A DNA stretch of 64,000 bases, taken from NCBI GenBank assembly GCA_031423635.1, contig JANPFX010000086.1:1-64000 (forward strand), written 5' to 3'. Each line of letters begins with the position of its first letter. Positions within the stretch are counted from its first letter, which is position 1. The position numbers and the translations under genes were made by a program. A model generated the notes under the pieces. That model did no database searches. It was given only the letters and a program-made list of their open reading frames with translations, and had not been told where the DNA came from. This DNA comes from JANLQX01 sp031423635. Its GTDB lineage: Bacteria; Actinomycetota; Acidimicrobiia; Acidimicrobiales; JANYDT01. This document shows, piece by piece, positions 8,413 through 16,510 of the stretch.

Positions 8413-9528
8413 GTGTCGCGTCCGCGGATCACCGTCGTCGGGCTCGGACCGGCTGGGCCTGAGCTGCTCACCACGGCGACAGTCTCGGCCATTGCGTCGC
8501 ACCGCCATCGCTACCTCCGCACGAGCCGGCATCCGTCGGCCTCGGCGGTCGAGGGCGCGGCGTCGTTCGACAACGCGTATGAGCAGGCGCCGTCGTTCGA
8601 CGACGTCTACGGCGACATTGTCGAGCGACTCGTCGCTGCGGCGATCGAGCACGGTCAGGTGCTCTATGCGGTCCCCGGATCGCCGGCCGTGGCCGAGCGC
8701 ACCGTGGAGATGCTTCGACTCGATGATCGAATCGACCTCGACGTCCTGCCCGCATTGTCGTTCGTCGACCTGACCTGGGTGCGGCTCGGCGTGGATCCGC
8801 TGACGGAGCGCCCCCGAATCGTCGATGGTCATCGTTTCGCGGTCGACGTCGCGGGTGATCACGGTCCCTTCCTCGTGACCCAGTGCCACTCCGTCGACAT
8901 CCTCTCGTCGATCAAGCTTGCGTTCGACAACGACGCGCCAGCGACGGTGACGGTTCTGGCGCGACTCGGCCTTCCCGACGAATCGATCCGGGTCATCGAC
9001 TGGGCAGATCTCGACCGGATCCCGGCCGATCACCTCACGTCGCTGTGGATCCCGCGGATTCGCACGCCGCTGGCGTCCTCGATCGTGTCCCTCGAGGAGG
9101 TCATGCGCTCGCTCCGGGAGCAGTGCCCGTGGGATCGTCAGCAGACGCACGTCTCGCTCGCTCCCTATGCGACGGAAGAGGCTGCAGAGCTCGTCGAAGC
9201 AGTGCAGGCATTGCTCCACAGTGGGAACGGCGAACTCGACGACGCCACCGACGCAGCGATCGATCATCTCGCCGATGAACTCGGCGACGTCGTGTTCCAG
9301 GTGGTGTTCCACGCCTGTCTCGCCGCAGAACGAGGGTGGTTCACGCTGGCCGACGTGTTCGACGGACTCGCCGCGAAGCTCGTACGACGCCATCCCCACG
9401 TCTTCACACCGGCCGGGGTGTCTCCGGACGAATGGCGGGTGGAAACACCAGACGACGTCCACCGGAACTGGCAGGCGATCAAGGCTAGAGAGCGGGCCGA
9501 CAAGCCCACATTCCTTCCCGAACGCTGA
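8413..9528 (+). CDS. mazG: MazG nucleotide pyrophosphohydrolase with N-terminal methylase-like domain
   Basis: The 371-residue protein has two domains. Residues 1-200 resemble the tetrapyrrole (corrin/porphyrin) methylase fold, as in B. subtilis YabN, starting ITVVGLGPAGPELL. Residues about 215-371 are a MazG all-alpha NTP pyrophosphohydrolase: SLREQCPWDRQQTH, the acidic helix EEAAELVEA, and DELGDVVFQVVFHA, with Glu/Asp residues for Mg2+ binding. It would hydrolyse (d)NTPs, clearing damaged or excess nucleotides. The N-terminal half is probably a structural relic or has an unknown role. The start GTG 8413 fits the conserved N-terminus. It is followed by eno after a 247-nt gap. Confidence 0.92.
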   Translation: MSRPRITVVGLGPAGPELLTTATVSAIASHRHRYLRTSRHPSASAVEGAASFDNAYEQAPSFDDVYGDIVERLVAAAIEHGQVLYAVPGSPAVAERTVEMLRLDDRIDLDVLPALSFVDLTWVRLGVDPLTERPRIVDGHRFAVDVAGDHGPFLVTQCHSVDILSSIKLAFDNDAPATVTVLARLGLPDESIRVIDWADLDRIPADHLTSLWIPRIRTPLASSIVSLEEVMRSLREQCPWDRQQTHVSLAPYATEEAAELVEAVQALLHSGNGELDDATDAAIDHLADELGDVVFQVVFHACLAAERGWFTLADVFDGLAAKLVRRHPHVFTPAGVSPDEWRVETPDDVHRNWQAIKARERADKPTFLPER

Positions 9529-9552
9529 ATCGCTCGCCAACGAACGCATTCT

Positions 9553-9600
9553 TCGAATGTACGTTCGAGTACTTGGGGAGTTGAACGAATGAACGTTCGA
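9553..9600. promoter_or_regulatory. Two LexA-like imperfect palindromes upstream of eno
   Basis: TCGAATGTACGTTCGA (9553-9568) and ACGAATGAACGTTCGA (9585-9600) are near-palindromes 32 bp apart, about three helical turns. They match the actinobacterial SOS box TCGAAC-N4-GTTCGA with one and two mismatches. They lie in the 247-nt gap between mazG and eno. LexA binding is inference; another dimeric repressor is equally possible. The rest of the gap (9601-9775) shows no gene. Confidence 0.35.
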
Positions 9601-9775
9601 TCAATTTTTCGAGAATTCGGTCAATTTCCCGACGCGTGGTCTGTCGATTGGTCCTATCCGCGCTCGATTACGCTCGACCACCTACGGTGTTCCCACCTTG
9701 GCCGAGGTGTCGTTCGCATCCTGCCGGCCGAAGCCACACCCGCCCTTTTCGTTCACTTCCCCGAGGGTCATCGCC

Positions 9776-11071
9776 ATGAGCAGGATCGAAACCGTTGTCG
9801 GCCGTCAAGTTCTCGACAGCCGGGGAAACCCGACCGTCGAAGTCGAGGTCGTCCTCGAATCCGGTGCGCGAGGACGCGCGATCGTGCCGTCGGGTGCATC
9901 CACCGGTGAGCACGAGGCCGTCGAGCTCCGCGACGGCGGGAAGGCGTACCTTGGCAAAGGCGTGCTCAAAGCCACCGCCGCGGTCAACGGTGAGATCGCA
10001 GACCTGCTGATCGGCCACGACGGACTCGACCAGCGGATCATCGACGCCGCGATGATCGAGCTCGACGGTACGCACAACAAGGCGCGACTCGGCGCCAACG
10101 CGATCCTCGGAACATCGCTCGCTGTCGCGAAGGCGGCCGCCGACGAGATCGACCTTCCGCTGTATCGTGCCATCGGCGGGCCGAACGCCCACGTGCTGCC
10201 GGTGCCGATGCTCAACGTCGTCAACGGCGGTGTCCACGCCGACAACACCATCGACATGCAGGAATTCATGGTGATGCCGGTCGGCGCAGCGAGCTTCTCC
10301 GAAGCGCTGCGATGGGGTGTCGAGACCTATCACACGCTCAAGAAGCTGCTCCACGATCGCGGGCTGTCGACCGCCGTGGGCGACGAAGGCGGGTTCGCGC
10401 CGAACCTTGCCAGCAATGAAGACGCCATCAAGATCTTGCTGGAGGCAATCGAGAAGGCCGGCTTCGTCCCAGGGGAGCAGATCGCCATCGCCCTCGATCC
10501 GGCCATGAGCGAGCTCTTCCGTGACGGGAAGTACCACCTCGCCGGCGAAGGGCGCTCGCTCACGTCCGACGAGATGGTCGACTACTGGGCCGAACTCGCC
10601 GGAAAGTACCCGATCGTCTCCATCGAAGACGGCATGGCCGAGGATGACTGGGACGGTTGGACGGCGCTCACTCGTGCGCTTTCTGGTCGTATCCAACTCG
10701 TCGGCGACGATCTTTTCGTGACGAATTCCGAACGGCTCCAGATGGGCATCGACCGGAAGGTTGCGAACTCGATTCTCGTGAAGGTCAACCAGATCGGTTC
10801 GTTGACGGAGACGCTCGATGCGGTGTCGCTGGCGACCCGCAACGCCTATTCGGCAGTGATGTCGCACCGGTCCGGCGAGACCGAGGACTCGACCATCGCC
10901 GACCTTGCGGTTGCGACGAACTGCGGGCAGATCAAGACCGGCGCCCCCGCTCGCTCCGACCGGGTGGCCAAGTACAACCAGTTGCTCCGCATCGAGGAAC
11001 AGCTCGGCGAGGCAGCCCGATTCTGGGGGCGTGACGCATTGGCTCCCCGCGGCGCGATGCGCAGCGTATGA
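9776..11071 (+). CDS. eno: Enolase
   Basis: At 431 residues this is standard length. It interconverts 2-phosphoglycerate and phosphoenolpyruvate in glycolysis and gluconeogenesis. Recognisable motifs are QVLDSRGNPTVE near the N-terminus, PSGASTGEHEA (flexible loop Ser), GDEGGFAPN, the Mg2+ ligand regions IALDPA, SIEDGMAEDDW and VGDDLFVTN, the catalytic Lys in VKVNQIGS, and SHRSGETED. ATG 9776 is chosen over upstream in-frame codons because MSRIETVVGR is the family N-terminus and GAGG lies upstream. Its stop overlaps the divIC start (ATGA). Confidence 0.98.
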   Translation: MSRIETVVGRQVLDSRGNPTVEVEVVLESGARGRAIVPSGASTGEHEAVELRDGGKAYLGKGVLKATAAVNGEIADLLIGHDGLDQRIIDAAMIELDGTHNKARLGANAILGTSLAVAKAAADEIDLPLYRAIGGPNAHVLPVPMLNVVNGGVHADNTIDMQEFMVMPVGAASFSEALRWGVETYHTLKKLLHDRGLSTAVGDEGGFAPNLASNEDAIKILLEAIEKAGFVPGEQIAIALDPAMSELFRDGKYHLAGEGRSLTSDEMVDYWAELAGKYPIVSIEDGMAEDDWDGWTALTRALSGRIQLVGDDLFVTNSERLQMGIDRKVANSILVKVNQIGSLTETLDAVSLATRNAYSAVMSHRSGETEDSTIADLAVATNCGQIKTGAPARSDRVAKYNQLLRIEEQLGEAARFWGRDALAPRGAMRSV

Positions 11072-11511
11072 ATCGAGAGTTCGCAATGTCTTCTCCACTC
11101 TCGCCCCGAGTCGCCCGTACCCTCTTGGGCGTTTTGGTCCTTCCCGCACTCGTCGTCCTCCTGGTCATCCTCGGTGTCCTTCCGGTGCGCGCGGCGGCGA
11201 CCCAGCGGAGCGAGATGAGCAGTTCTTCGGCCAGGCTCACTCTCCTCACCGAGAAGAACCGGGACCTCCGCGAACGAATCCGCCTGCTGCGGACCGACGA
11301 CGAGATCAAGCGGATCGCCCGGGAGCAATACGCGATGGTCCCGCCAGGTCAGAAGCTGTTGGTGATCCCCGGTCTCGGCGACGGCGGCCGAAGCCTGACG
11401 ACCTCGTCGGGGGCGACGCTCGATCGGGTACCGAACCTGCCTGTCGAGCATCACGATTCGTCGTTCTGGCAGACGCTGCGAGACTTCGCGCGCTTCGTCA
11501 ACCTCGTCTGA
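11068..11511 (+). CDS. divIC: FtsB/DivIC-family septum formation initiator
   Basis: The 147-residue bitopic membrane protein has a short cytoplasmic end, one membrane helix (about 20-42), then an extracytoplasmic coiled coil (about 45-78, SARLTLLTEKNRDLRERIRLL) and DEIKRIAREQYAMVPPGQKLLVIPG, the conserved end of the DivIC/FtsB domain. It belongs to the divisome and would pair with FtsL/FtsQ. The gene overlaps eno by 4 nt, as in other actinobacteria where eno-divIC-DUF501-ppx are neighbours. Here DUF501 lies 17.7 kb further on. The C-terminal 40 residues are variable. Confidence 0.9.
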   Translation: MNREFAMSSPLSPRVARTLLGVLVLPALVVLLVILGVLPVRAAATQRSEMSSSSARLTLLTEKNRDLRERIRLLRTDDEIKRIAREQYAMVPPGQKLLVIPGLGDGGRSLTTSSGATLDRVPNLPVEHHDSSFWQTLRDFARFVNLV

Positions 11512-11568
11512 CCCGATCGGTCGCACGGCACGCACCCCGACGACCACCCGGAATTCATGTGACGGTGG

Positions 11569-11622
11569 GCACCGGTCCCGCCACCGGTGCTAGAACGAAC
11601 GTCGTCTTCGTCACCTAGCACC
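11569..11622 (+). promoter_or_regulatory. Two overlapping, mutually exclusive hairpins before coxS
   Basis: Hairpin 1 pairs GCACCGGT (11569-11576) with ACCGGTGC (11583-11590). Hairpin 2 pairs GGTGCTAG (11587-11594) with CTAGCACC (11615-11622). They share bases 11587-11590, so only one can form. Hairpin 2 ends one base before AGGGG (11623-11627), the likely ribosome-binding site of coxS. No T-run follows either stem, so they are not classical terminators. A switchable leader is inference. Confidence 0.45.
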
Positions 11623-11635
11623 AGGGGTTCCCAAC

Positions 11636-12100
11636 GTGAACGTTTCCATCACCGTCAACGGTCAACTGCAGAGCCACGACGTCGAGCCTCGCACGCTGCT
11701 CGTCCACTACATCCGGGAGAACTGCGGGCTCACCGGAACCAACGTCGGCTGCGATACCTCCTCGTGCGGCGCCTGCACGATCCACCTCGACGGTGAGGCG
11801 GTCAAGTCGTGCACGATCCTCGCCGTGCAGGCCGATGGCGGCGTCATCGGAACGATCGAGGGCTTGGCGAAGGACGGCGTCATGCATCCGATGCAGGAGT
11901 CGTTCCGGGAGAACCACGGTCTGCAATGCGGGTACTGCACCCCGGGGATGGTCATGGCGGCCATCTCGCTCCTCGATGAGAACCCGAATCCGACCGAGCA
12001 CGACGTGCGGATCGGGCTCGAAGGCAACCTGTGCCGCTGCACCGGCTACCACAACATCGTCAAGGCGGTCCTGGCCGTCGCCGAGTCATCGAACGCCTGA
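11636..12100 (+). CDS. coxS: CO-dehydrogenase-type [2Fe-2S] small subunit
   Basis: The 154-residue protein of the xanthine dehydrogenase/CO dehydrogenase family carries two [2Fe-2S] clusters: a plant-ferredoxin-type site with Cys39, 44, 47 and 59 (GCDTSSCGACTIH) and a helical-domain site with Cys98, 101, 133 and 135 (QCGYCTPG, CRCTGYHN). It passes electrons from the molybdenum site of a large subunit to FAD in the medium subunit. GTG 11636 follows AGGGG. The next gene is the medium subunit after 149 nt, but no large subunit is present. Without it the substrate (CO, purine, nicotinate or an aldehyde) cannot be fixed; CO dehydrogenase-like is the best label because coxD, E and G homologues lie nearby. 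Confidence 0.9.
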   Translation: MNVSITVNGQLQSHDVEPRTLLVHYIRENCGLTGTNVGCDTSSCGACTIHLDGEAVKSCTILAVQADGGVIGTIEGLAKDGVMHPMQESFRENHGLQCGYCTPGMVMAAISLLDENPNPTEHDVRIGLEGNLCRCTGYHNIVKAVLAVAESSNA

Positions 12101-12249
12101 GTCGGTCCCGCCGACGTCACCCGCATCACCGAGATGGCGATTCCGCTTTCGCTGTCCACCGACGGGGAACCCTCTCCGCTCTGCGCCTCACGCATGAACC
12201 GCCGCTCTGCCACCTCTCTCAACACCGAACCGCTACCCAGGAGTGCCCG

Positions 12250-13074
12250 ATGATCCCCGCCGCTTTTGACTATGTCCGAGTCGACTCGGCCGATGCCGCC
12301 GTCGCCGCTCTCGTCGAACACGGCGAGGACGCCAAGATCCTCGCCGGAGGACATTCGCTCGTGCCGCTCCTCAAGCTGCGGCTGGCGTCGCCATCGGTGC
12401 TGGTCGACGTCGGTCGCGTCAAGGACCTCTCGTTCATCCGCGATGCAGGCGACCACATCGCTATCGGCGCGATGACTCGGCACCGCGCCGTGGAGACGTC
12501 CTCGGTGCTCGCCGAGCATGTCGCACTGCTGCCGCTCGTTGCCCGCGAGGTCGGCGATCCGCAGGTTCGCCATCGTGGCACGATCGGGGGGTCGATCGCT
12601 CACGCCGATCCCGCCTCGGATCTTCCGGGAGCGATGCTGGCGCTGAACGCAACCCTCGTGGCACGCGGGCCGAAGGGTGAGCGCACAATTGCCGCCGCGG
12701 ACTTCTTCCAGGGGTTCCTCACCACCGCGCTGGCGGCCGATGAGCTGCTCACGGAGATCCGCGTGCCGAAGATCACCGGAGCCAAGGCGAACTATCAGAA
12801 GTTCAACCGTCGCGCCCAGGACTGGGCGATCGTCGGCGTTGCTGCCTGGAAGCTGAACGGTGCCTGCGGCGTCGGCCTGGTGAACATGGGCTCGTCGCCG
12901 GTGAAAGCCGGCTCGGTCGAGGCTGCCGTCAACAGCGGCGCCTCCGCTGCTGATGCCGCGGCTTCGGCCGCCGATGGCACCGAGCCGCCGTCGGATCTCA
13001 ACGCCTCCGTCGAGTACCGCCAGCACCTGGCGCGCGTGCTGACCCGTCGCGCCCTCGAGGCATGTGGGGCATAG
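12250..13074 (+). CDS. coxM: CO-dehydrogenase-type FAD-binding medium subunit
   Basis: The 274-residue flavoprotein subunit shows the FAD-binding motifs AGGHSLVPLLK (32-42) and RGTIGGSIAHADPASD (109-124), then the C-terminal CO-dehydrogenase flavoprotein domain. It would take electrons from CoxS and hand them to quinone or another acceptor. The start ATG 12250 (MIPAAFDYVR) fits the family; open sequence upstream is not conserved. In operons of the order S-L-M the catalytic large subunit lies exactly where the 149-nt gap (12101-12249) is here. That gap shows no trace of it, only a GTCGG/CCGAC stem at 12101-12115. Confidence 0.92.
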   Translation: MIPAAFDYVRVDSADAAVAALVEHGEDAKILAGGHSLVPLLKLRLASPSVLVDVGRVKDLSFIRDAGDHIAIGAMTRHRAVETSSVLAEHVALLPLVAREVGDPQVRHRGTIGGSIAHADPASDLPGAMLALNATLVARGPKGERTIAAADFFQGFLTTALAADELLTEIRVPKITGAKANYQKFNRRAQDWAIVGVAAWKLNGACGVGLVNMGSSPVKAGSVEAAVNSGASAADAAASAADGTEPPSDLNASVEYRQHLARVLTRRALEACGA

Positions 13075-13110
13075 CCGTCTCCTCGCGTTGACTGCAATGA
13101 ACTGACGGTT

Positions 13111-13553
13111 CGTGCTCACGGCGGCGCTGCGGGACCGGCAAAGGAGACGGCGGCGCGTGGTCGCCGCCGTCTTGGCTGTCGCGTTGTCGTTGCGGTGAGT
13201 CTCGCCATGTCGGGCGTCGCGTCGGCGTTCGATCGGGAGGCAACGCGTGTGCTCGACGCGATCGGGGGCGAGTCGTTCCTGATCGGCTTCAAGCCATCTG
13301 CGCTTTCCGGCTGCCAGCAGCAGCGCGTGGCGATCGCCCGCGCGCTGGCGAACGATCGCCGCTCGTTCCGGCTGACGAGCCGACCGTGTCCCTCGACGGC
13401 ACCCAGGTCGACGTCGTCCGATCACGTCTGTGTGACGTCGTCGGACGCGGCCGTACCGTGATCGTCGCCACCCACGACCATCGTCTTCTCGACCTCGCCG
13501 ATCAGGTGATCGACCTCAGCGAGGCTGCTGTTGGCGCGCCCAGAGCCGGCTGA
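13111..13553 (+). pseudogene. Decayed ABC exporter: permease start joined to ATPase end
   Basis: The first part, from GTG 13111, resembles the N-terminus of an FtsX/MacB-like permease (LTAALRD..., then MSGVASAFDREATRVLDAIGG), with a better match for RRRRRVVAAVLAVALSL in another frame, implying two compensating shifts near 13141 and 13195. It then runs straight into the ABC signature LSGCQQQRVAIARALAND without Walker A. After 13350 the match changes frame again to ADEPTVSLDG (Walker B), and to IVATHDHRLLDLADQVIDL, ending at TGA 13553. So an internal deletion fused permease and ATPase remnants, and several frameshifts followed. An inverted repeat GACGGCGGCG/CGCCGCCGTC at 13146-13171 lies inside it and could end coxM transcripts. 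Confidence 0.75.
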
Positions 13554-13575
13554 GGCGTATCAGAGGAGCGCCGAC

Positions 13576-14847
13576 TCAGAGGTGATCGGCGTCGGACACG
13601 CGCGCATGGTCGGCCGCTGCGGCCGCCGCCGCGGACGAGCCGATCTGCTGGCTGGCGCGTTGACCGATGGTGATGGCCATGGCGGCGACCGCCTGCGGGT
13701 CACGCTTGATCTGCTCGACGATCGCCGCCCCGGCACCGGCCATCAGCGTCGCCTGGTTCGCCCGAACGTGGTCGGCAGAAGCCCGCATCGAACGGAGCGC
13801 GCCGGTGACTTCCGGGATGACATAGCGGGCGAACAGGTCCCAGGAGCGGCGCGTTGCTTCCGCGTCGGCCCAGTCGTGGGCGAACCCGAGGACGGTGCCG
13901 AAGCCCCCGGTGAGCTCGTGGAGCTTCAGGATCGCTTCGACCATCTCGTCAGGCGTCCCGATGATCGCAGCGCCGCTTTCGCTCCCGCCGTTCGCAGCCG
14001 TCATGTCGAGCAACTTCCACTTGTCGTCGACGTGGACGGAGTTCGGTCGGCCGAGCACCTTCACGTTGTAGTTGTTGTTCCAGTTCTGCAATCCGTCGAC
14101 CGCCTCCGTGCGGGCCTTCTCCCGGCTGGTCGCGAGGTGCCAGGACATGAGCACCCGCCAATCCGCCCGGTCAACGGTCTGGCCGTGCTCGGCCGCCGAG
14201 TCCTCGGCGAATCCCCACTGGGTGGGTAACGACTGCAGTCCTTCGGAGGAGTTCGACGCAATCGAGAGCACTCCCATCCCGTATTTCCCCGCGAGCTTCA
14301 TGCCCGACGGCGAAATCGAGGACGCCGCCGCCATCGGGATCGACTCCTGGAGCGGGAGGATCTGCAGCGCCGCGTCGTGCATCTCGAACCAATCGGTGGC
14401 CATCGTGACCCTCTCGCCGCTTAGCAGCCGCACAATCGCACCGAGCGACTCATCCTGCATGTCGCGCTGGCGGCGCGGCTCCACTCCGAGCATCGCCGCG
14501 TCGGACGGAAGGGCACCGGGGCCGGATCCGAAGATCAGGCGACCCCGGCTCTGATGATCGAGTTGGACGAGTCGTTGGGCAACCGTGAAGGGGTGGTGGT
14601 AGGGCAGCGAGATGACGCCCGTGCCCAGGCGAATGCGATGGGTTCGCTCGGCCGCGGCTGCGAGGAACAGTTCGGGGCTGGCGATCATCTCCCAACCGGT
14701 CGAGTGATGCTCCCCGCACCAGAACTCGTCGAAGCCGAGTTGGTCGAGCATTTCGGCGAACGCCAGGTCACGGCGCAGCAGGAGCGTCGGCGACTCTCCG
14801 AGCGGATGATGCGGCGCGAGGAACGCGCCGAAACGAAGGCGAGGCAT
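13576..14847 (-). CDS. LLM-class (bacterial luciferase-like) flavin monooxygenase
   Basis: The 423-residue TIM-barrel protein of the luciferase family has typical segments MPRLRFGAFLAPHH, LDQLGFDEFWCGEHHSTG, HRIRLGTGVISLPYHHPFTVAQRLVQLDHQSRGR and FGSGPG. It resembles alkanal/limonene-type monooxygenases. An FMNH2 or F420 cofactor is expected; the substrate is unknown. The last 40 residues are Ala-rich (SSAAAAAAADHARV) and probably disordered. It is divergent from the DUF3445 gene across an 88-nt gap and convergent with the ABC pseudogene. Confidence 0.85.
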   Translation of the reverse strand: MPRLRFGAFLAPHHPLGESPTLLLRRDLAFAEMLDQLGFDEFWCGEHHSTGWEMIASPELFLAAAAERTHRIRLGTGVISLPYHHPFTVAQRLVQLDHQSRGRLIFGSGPGALPSDAAMLGVEPRRQRDMQDESLGAIVRLLSGERVTMATDWFEMHDAALQILPLQESIPMAAASSISPSGMKLAGKYGMGVLSIASNSSEGLQSLPTQWGFAEDSAAEHGQTVDRADWRVLMSWHLATSREKARTEAVDGLQNWNNNYNVKVLGRPNSVHVDDKWKLLDMTAANGGSESGAAIIGTPDEMVEAILKLHELTGGFGTVLGFAHDWADAEATRRSWDLFARYVIPEVTGALRSMRASADHVRANQATLMAGAGAAIVEQIKRDPQAVAAMAITIGQRASQQIGSSAAAAAAADHARVSDADHL

Positions 14848-14922
14848 TTCGTCAACGGTATCGGTGCGCCGAGTTCTCTACGTATCGCGCCCGATCCGAC
14901 AGGACCGGCGTCCACGGTTCGC

Positions 14923-14928
14923 TACGGT
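14923..14928 (+). promoter_or_regulatory. -10 element of the DUF3445 gene
   Basis: TACGGT ends 7 nt before GTG 14936. It decides in favour of that start over the open sequence upstream from 14864. Confidence 0.35.
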
Positions 14929-14935
14929 TCGCTTC

Positions 14936-15847
14936 GTGCTTCCGTACGACCCGTTCAGCTCGGTGCGCGCGGACCGCTGGTCGATCGGCCTGCGTCCGGT
15001 CGGACTTGACGAATGGCTTGTGCGTGACGGCGACCTGGAGGCCCAACTGGCCGAGAAGCAGCGTCTTCTCGCTGTCGCCCACGAGGCATGCGTGGCTTCG
15101 ATCGGCGGCGCCGCCGTCGAGGAGGCGTGCACCGAGGCGGCCGAGTTGATCGCGGCCGCAATCGGCGAACCACGCTTGCCTCTCGGTGACGGAATCGCGG
15201 CCCTCGAGGAGGTGGCCCGGTTGGTCGCAGAGGATCTCGTGATCATGTTGCCGCCAGCGGCGGACACCGATGGCGGGTATGTGCTCGGCGCCGCCTTGGT
15301 CTGTTTTCCGACCCGCTGGCTTCTGGCGGACAAGATCGGGCGATCGATGCGGACGGTCCATGGGCCGGTCCCGGGCTACGAGTCGCAGATCGGCCGGTCG
15401 ACGAACCGGGTCTTCGATGCCCTTGACAGCCGTGTGGTCACTCGGTCGAACTGGTCGCTGCTCGACGCAGGCGAGCTCCATCAGCCAAGGGCATGTCATG
15501 TTCTGGTCGATGACCCGGCCCGGGGCGCGGCGAACGTGTCCGAGCGGGTGTGGGTCCGAACCGAACGCCAGACGCTGCGTCGACTGACCCGAACGGGCGC
15601 CGTGCTCTTCACGATCCGGGTCTTCCAGTGCCGCCTCGATGAGCTCCAAGCCTCGCTCCATCCGTCTTTGCTCGACGCCCTCGAACGGGTCCACAACGAC
15701 ATGCGTACCTATAAAGGATTGGACGCGCTCGACGGCGCGGTGACTGGTTGGCTCCGGGACCGCCTCAATGACCAAGCAGTGTCAAGCGGTGTCGATGCGA
15801 GAGAGCAAGCGACGACCGAGCGCAAGGCCCAGGGCGCAGGCGACTGA
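14936..15847 (+). CDS. DUF3445 / heme-dependent oxidative N-demethylase-like protein
   Basis: The 303-residue protein matches the DUF3445 family, whose characterised member is the alpha subunit of a heme-dependent oxidative N-demethylase. Motifs seen are LVCFPTRWLLADKIGRSMRTVHGPVPGY (two pieces of one conserved stretch), NRVFDAL, RSNWSLLDAGELH, and the strongly conserved VRTERQTLRRLTRTGAVLFTIR. The other subunits of such an enzyme (ferredoxin reductase-like, aminomethyltransferase-like) are not adjacent, so the role here is open. The start GTG 14936 gives MLPYDPFSSVRADRW and has a -10 just upstream. The 3' end overlaps the convergent ABC permease gene by 66 nt. Confidence 0.8.
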   Translation: MLPYDPFSSVRADRWSIGLRPVGLDEWLVRDGDLEAQLAEKQRLLAVAHEACVASIGGAAVEEACTEAAELIAAAIGEPRLPLGDGIAALEEVARLVAEDLVIMLPPAADTDGGYVLGAALVCFPTRWLLADKIGRSMRTVHGPVPGYESQIGRSTNRVFDALDSRVVTRSNWSLLDAGELHQPRACHVLVDDPARGAANVSERVWVRTERQTLRRLTRTGAVLFTIRVFQCRLDELQASLHPSLLDALERVHNDMRTYKGLDALDGAVTGWLRDRLNDQAVSSGVDAREQATTERKAQGAGD

Positions 15848-16510
15848 AGCTCCGATTACGGCTCCGAGCGACGAGGTGGCGAACTTGATCCTCACGTCGG
15901 CATCCCCCGAGAACACGCGGAGCAGCGACGACGTATACGTCCGGACGGCGATTCGTGACAGGCCGGTGCCCGCCTGTCCGATCGAGCCCTCCCACAACAG
16001 GATGTAGCCGAGGCCCCAGGCCAGCGAGCGCGTGGTTCGCAGACCGAGTGCGACGAAGAGCGCCGAGTAGGCGAGCACCCCGAGCGCAGAGCTCGAGGCG
16101 GTGCCGACGACGAACGCCGATCCGACCCTCGTGAGGGCGCTGGCGAGGACGAGGGGGAGGGTGGCGAAGACGAAACCGGTGAGCGACGCGGTGATCCACG
16201 AGCTGAGCACCAGGCTCCACCGCGAGATCGGCCGGAGCCACAGGTGGACAAGCGTGCCATCCTCGTTCGGATCGCCGAGCGCGGCCGATCCGAACACCAG
16301 ACTGACGATCGGCACAAGCCCGGCGAGCCCGACGCTCCGGATGAGTTGGAACGCTGCGGTCGGTGGATCGTCGGCGCCGGCAGTGATCACCGCGAGAAGC
16401 ACGACGACAGCGCCGAGCACGCCGAGCGACCACACCCGTCCACGGGTGAGCAGCAACCGCCGCTGCATGCGTACCAGCGTGGCAATCTCGCCGAACATCG
16501 CTGTCACCAT
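15782..16510 (-). CDS. ABC-2 type transporter permease
   Basis: The 242-residue integral membrane protein has about six hydrophobic helices and an N-terminal amphipathic region (GEIATLVRMQRRLLLTRGRVW). The segment GSAALGDPNEDGTLVHLWLRPISRWSLVLSSW is typical of ABC-2 permeases: a cytoplasmic loop with the LRPISR turn. It is the last gene of a four-gene ABC operon and overlaps the ATPase upstream by 7 nt (ATG 16510; GTG 16507 is equally possible). It probably pairs with that ATPase. The substrate is unknown. Confidence 0.85.
   Translation of the reverse strand: MVTAMFGEIATLVRMQRRLLLTRGRVWSLGVLGAVVVLLAVITAGADDPPTAAFQLIRSVGLAGLVPIVSLVFGSAALGDPNEDGTLVHLWLRPISRWSLVLSSWITASLTGFVFATLPLVLASALTRVGSAFVVGTASSSALGVLAYSALFVALGLRTTRSLAWGLGYILLWEGSIGQAGTGLSRIAVRTYTSSLLRVFSGDADVRIKFATSSLGAVIGASVACALGLALGRRLLSRIDTA

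Noticed and set aside
9529..9775. Small gene starting at ATG 9589 between mazG and eno
   Set aside because: It runs far into eno in another frame and resembles nothing; the region is better read as regulatory.
12101..12249. Remnant of coxL in the coxS-coxM gap
   Set aside because: Translated in all frames on the coding strand, the gap shows no CoxL motif; the frame beginning VGPADVTRITEMAIPL is not CoxL-like.
13146..13171. GACGGCGGCG/CGCCGCCGTC hairpin as a dedicated coxM terminator
   Set aside because: It lies inside the decayed permease reading region, so the symmetry probably comes from codons for Arg and Ala; there is also no T-run. It may act as a terminator by chance.
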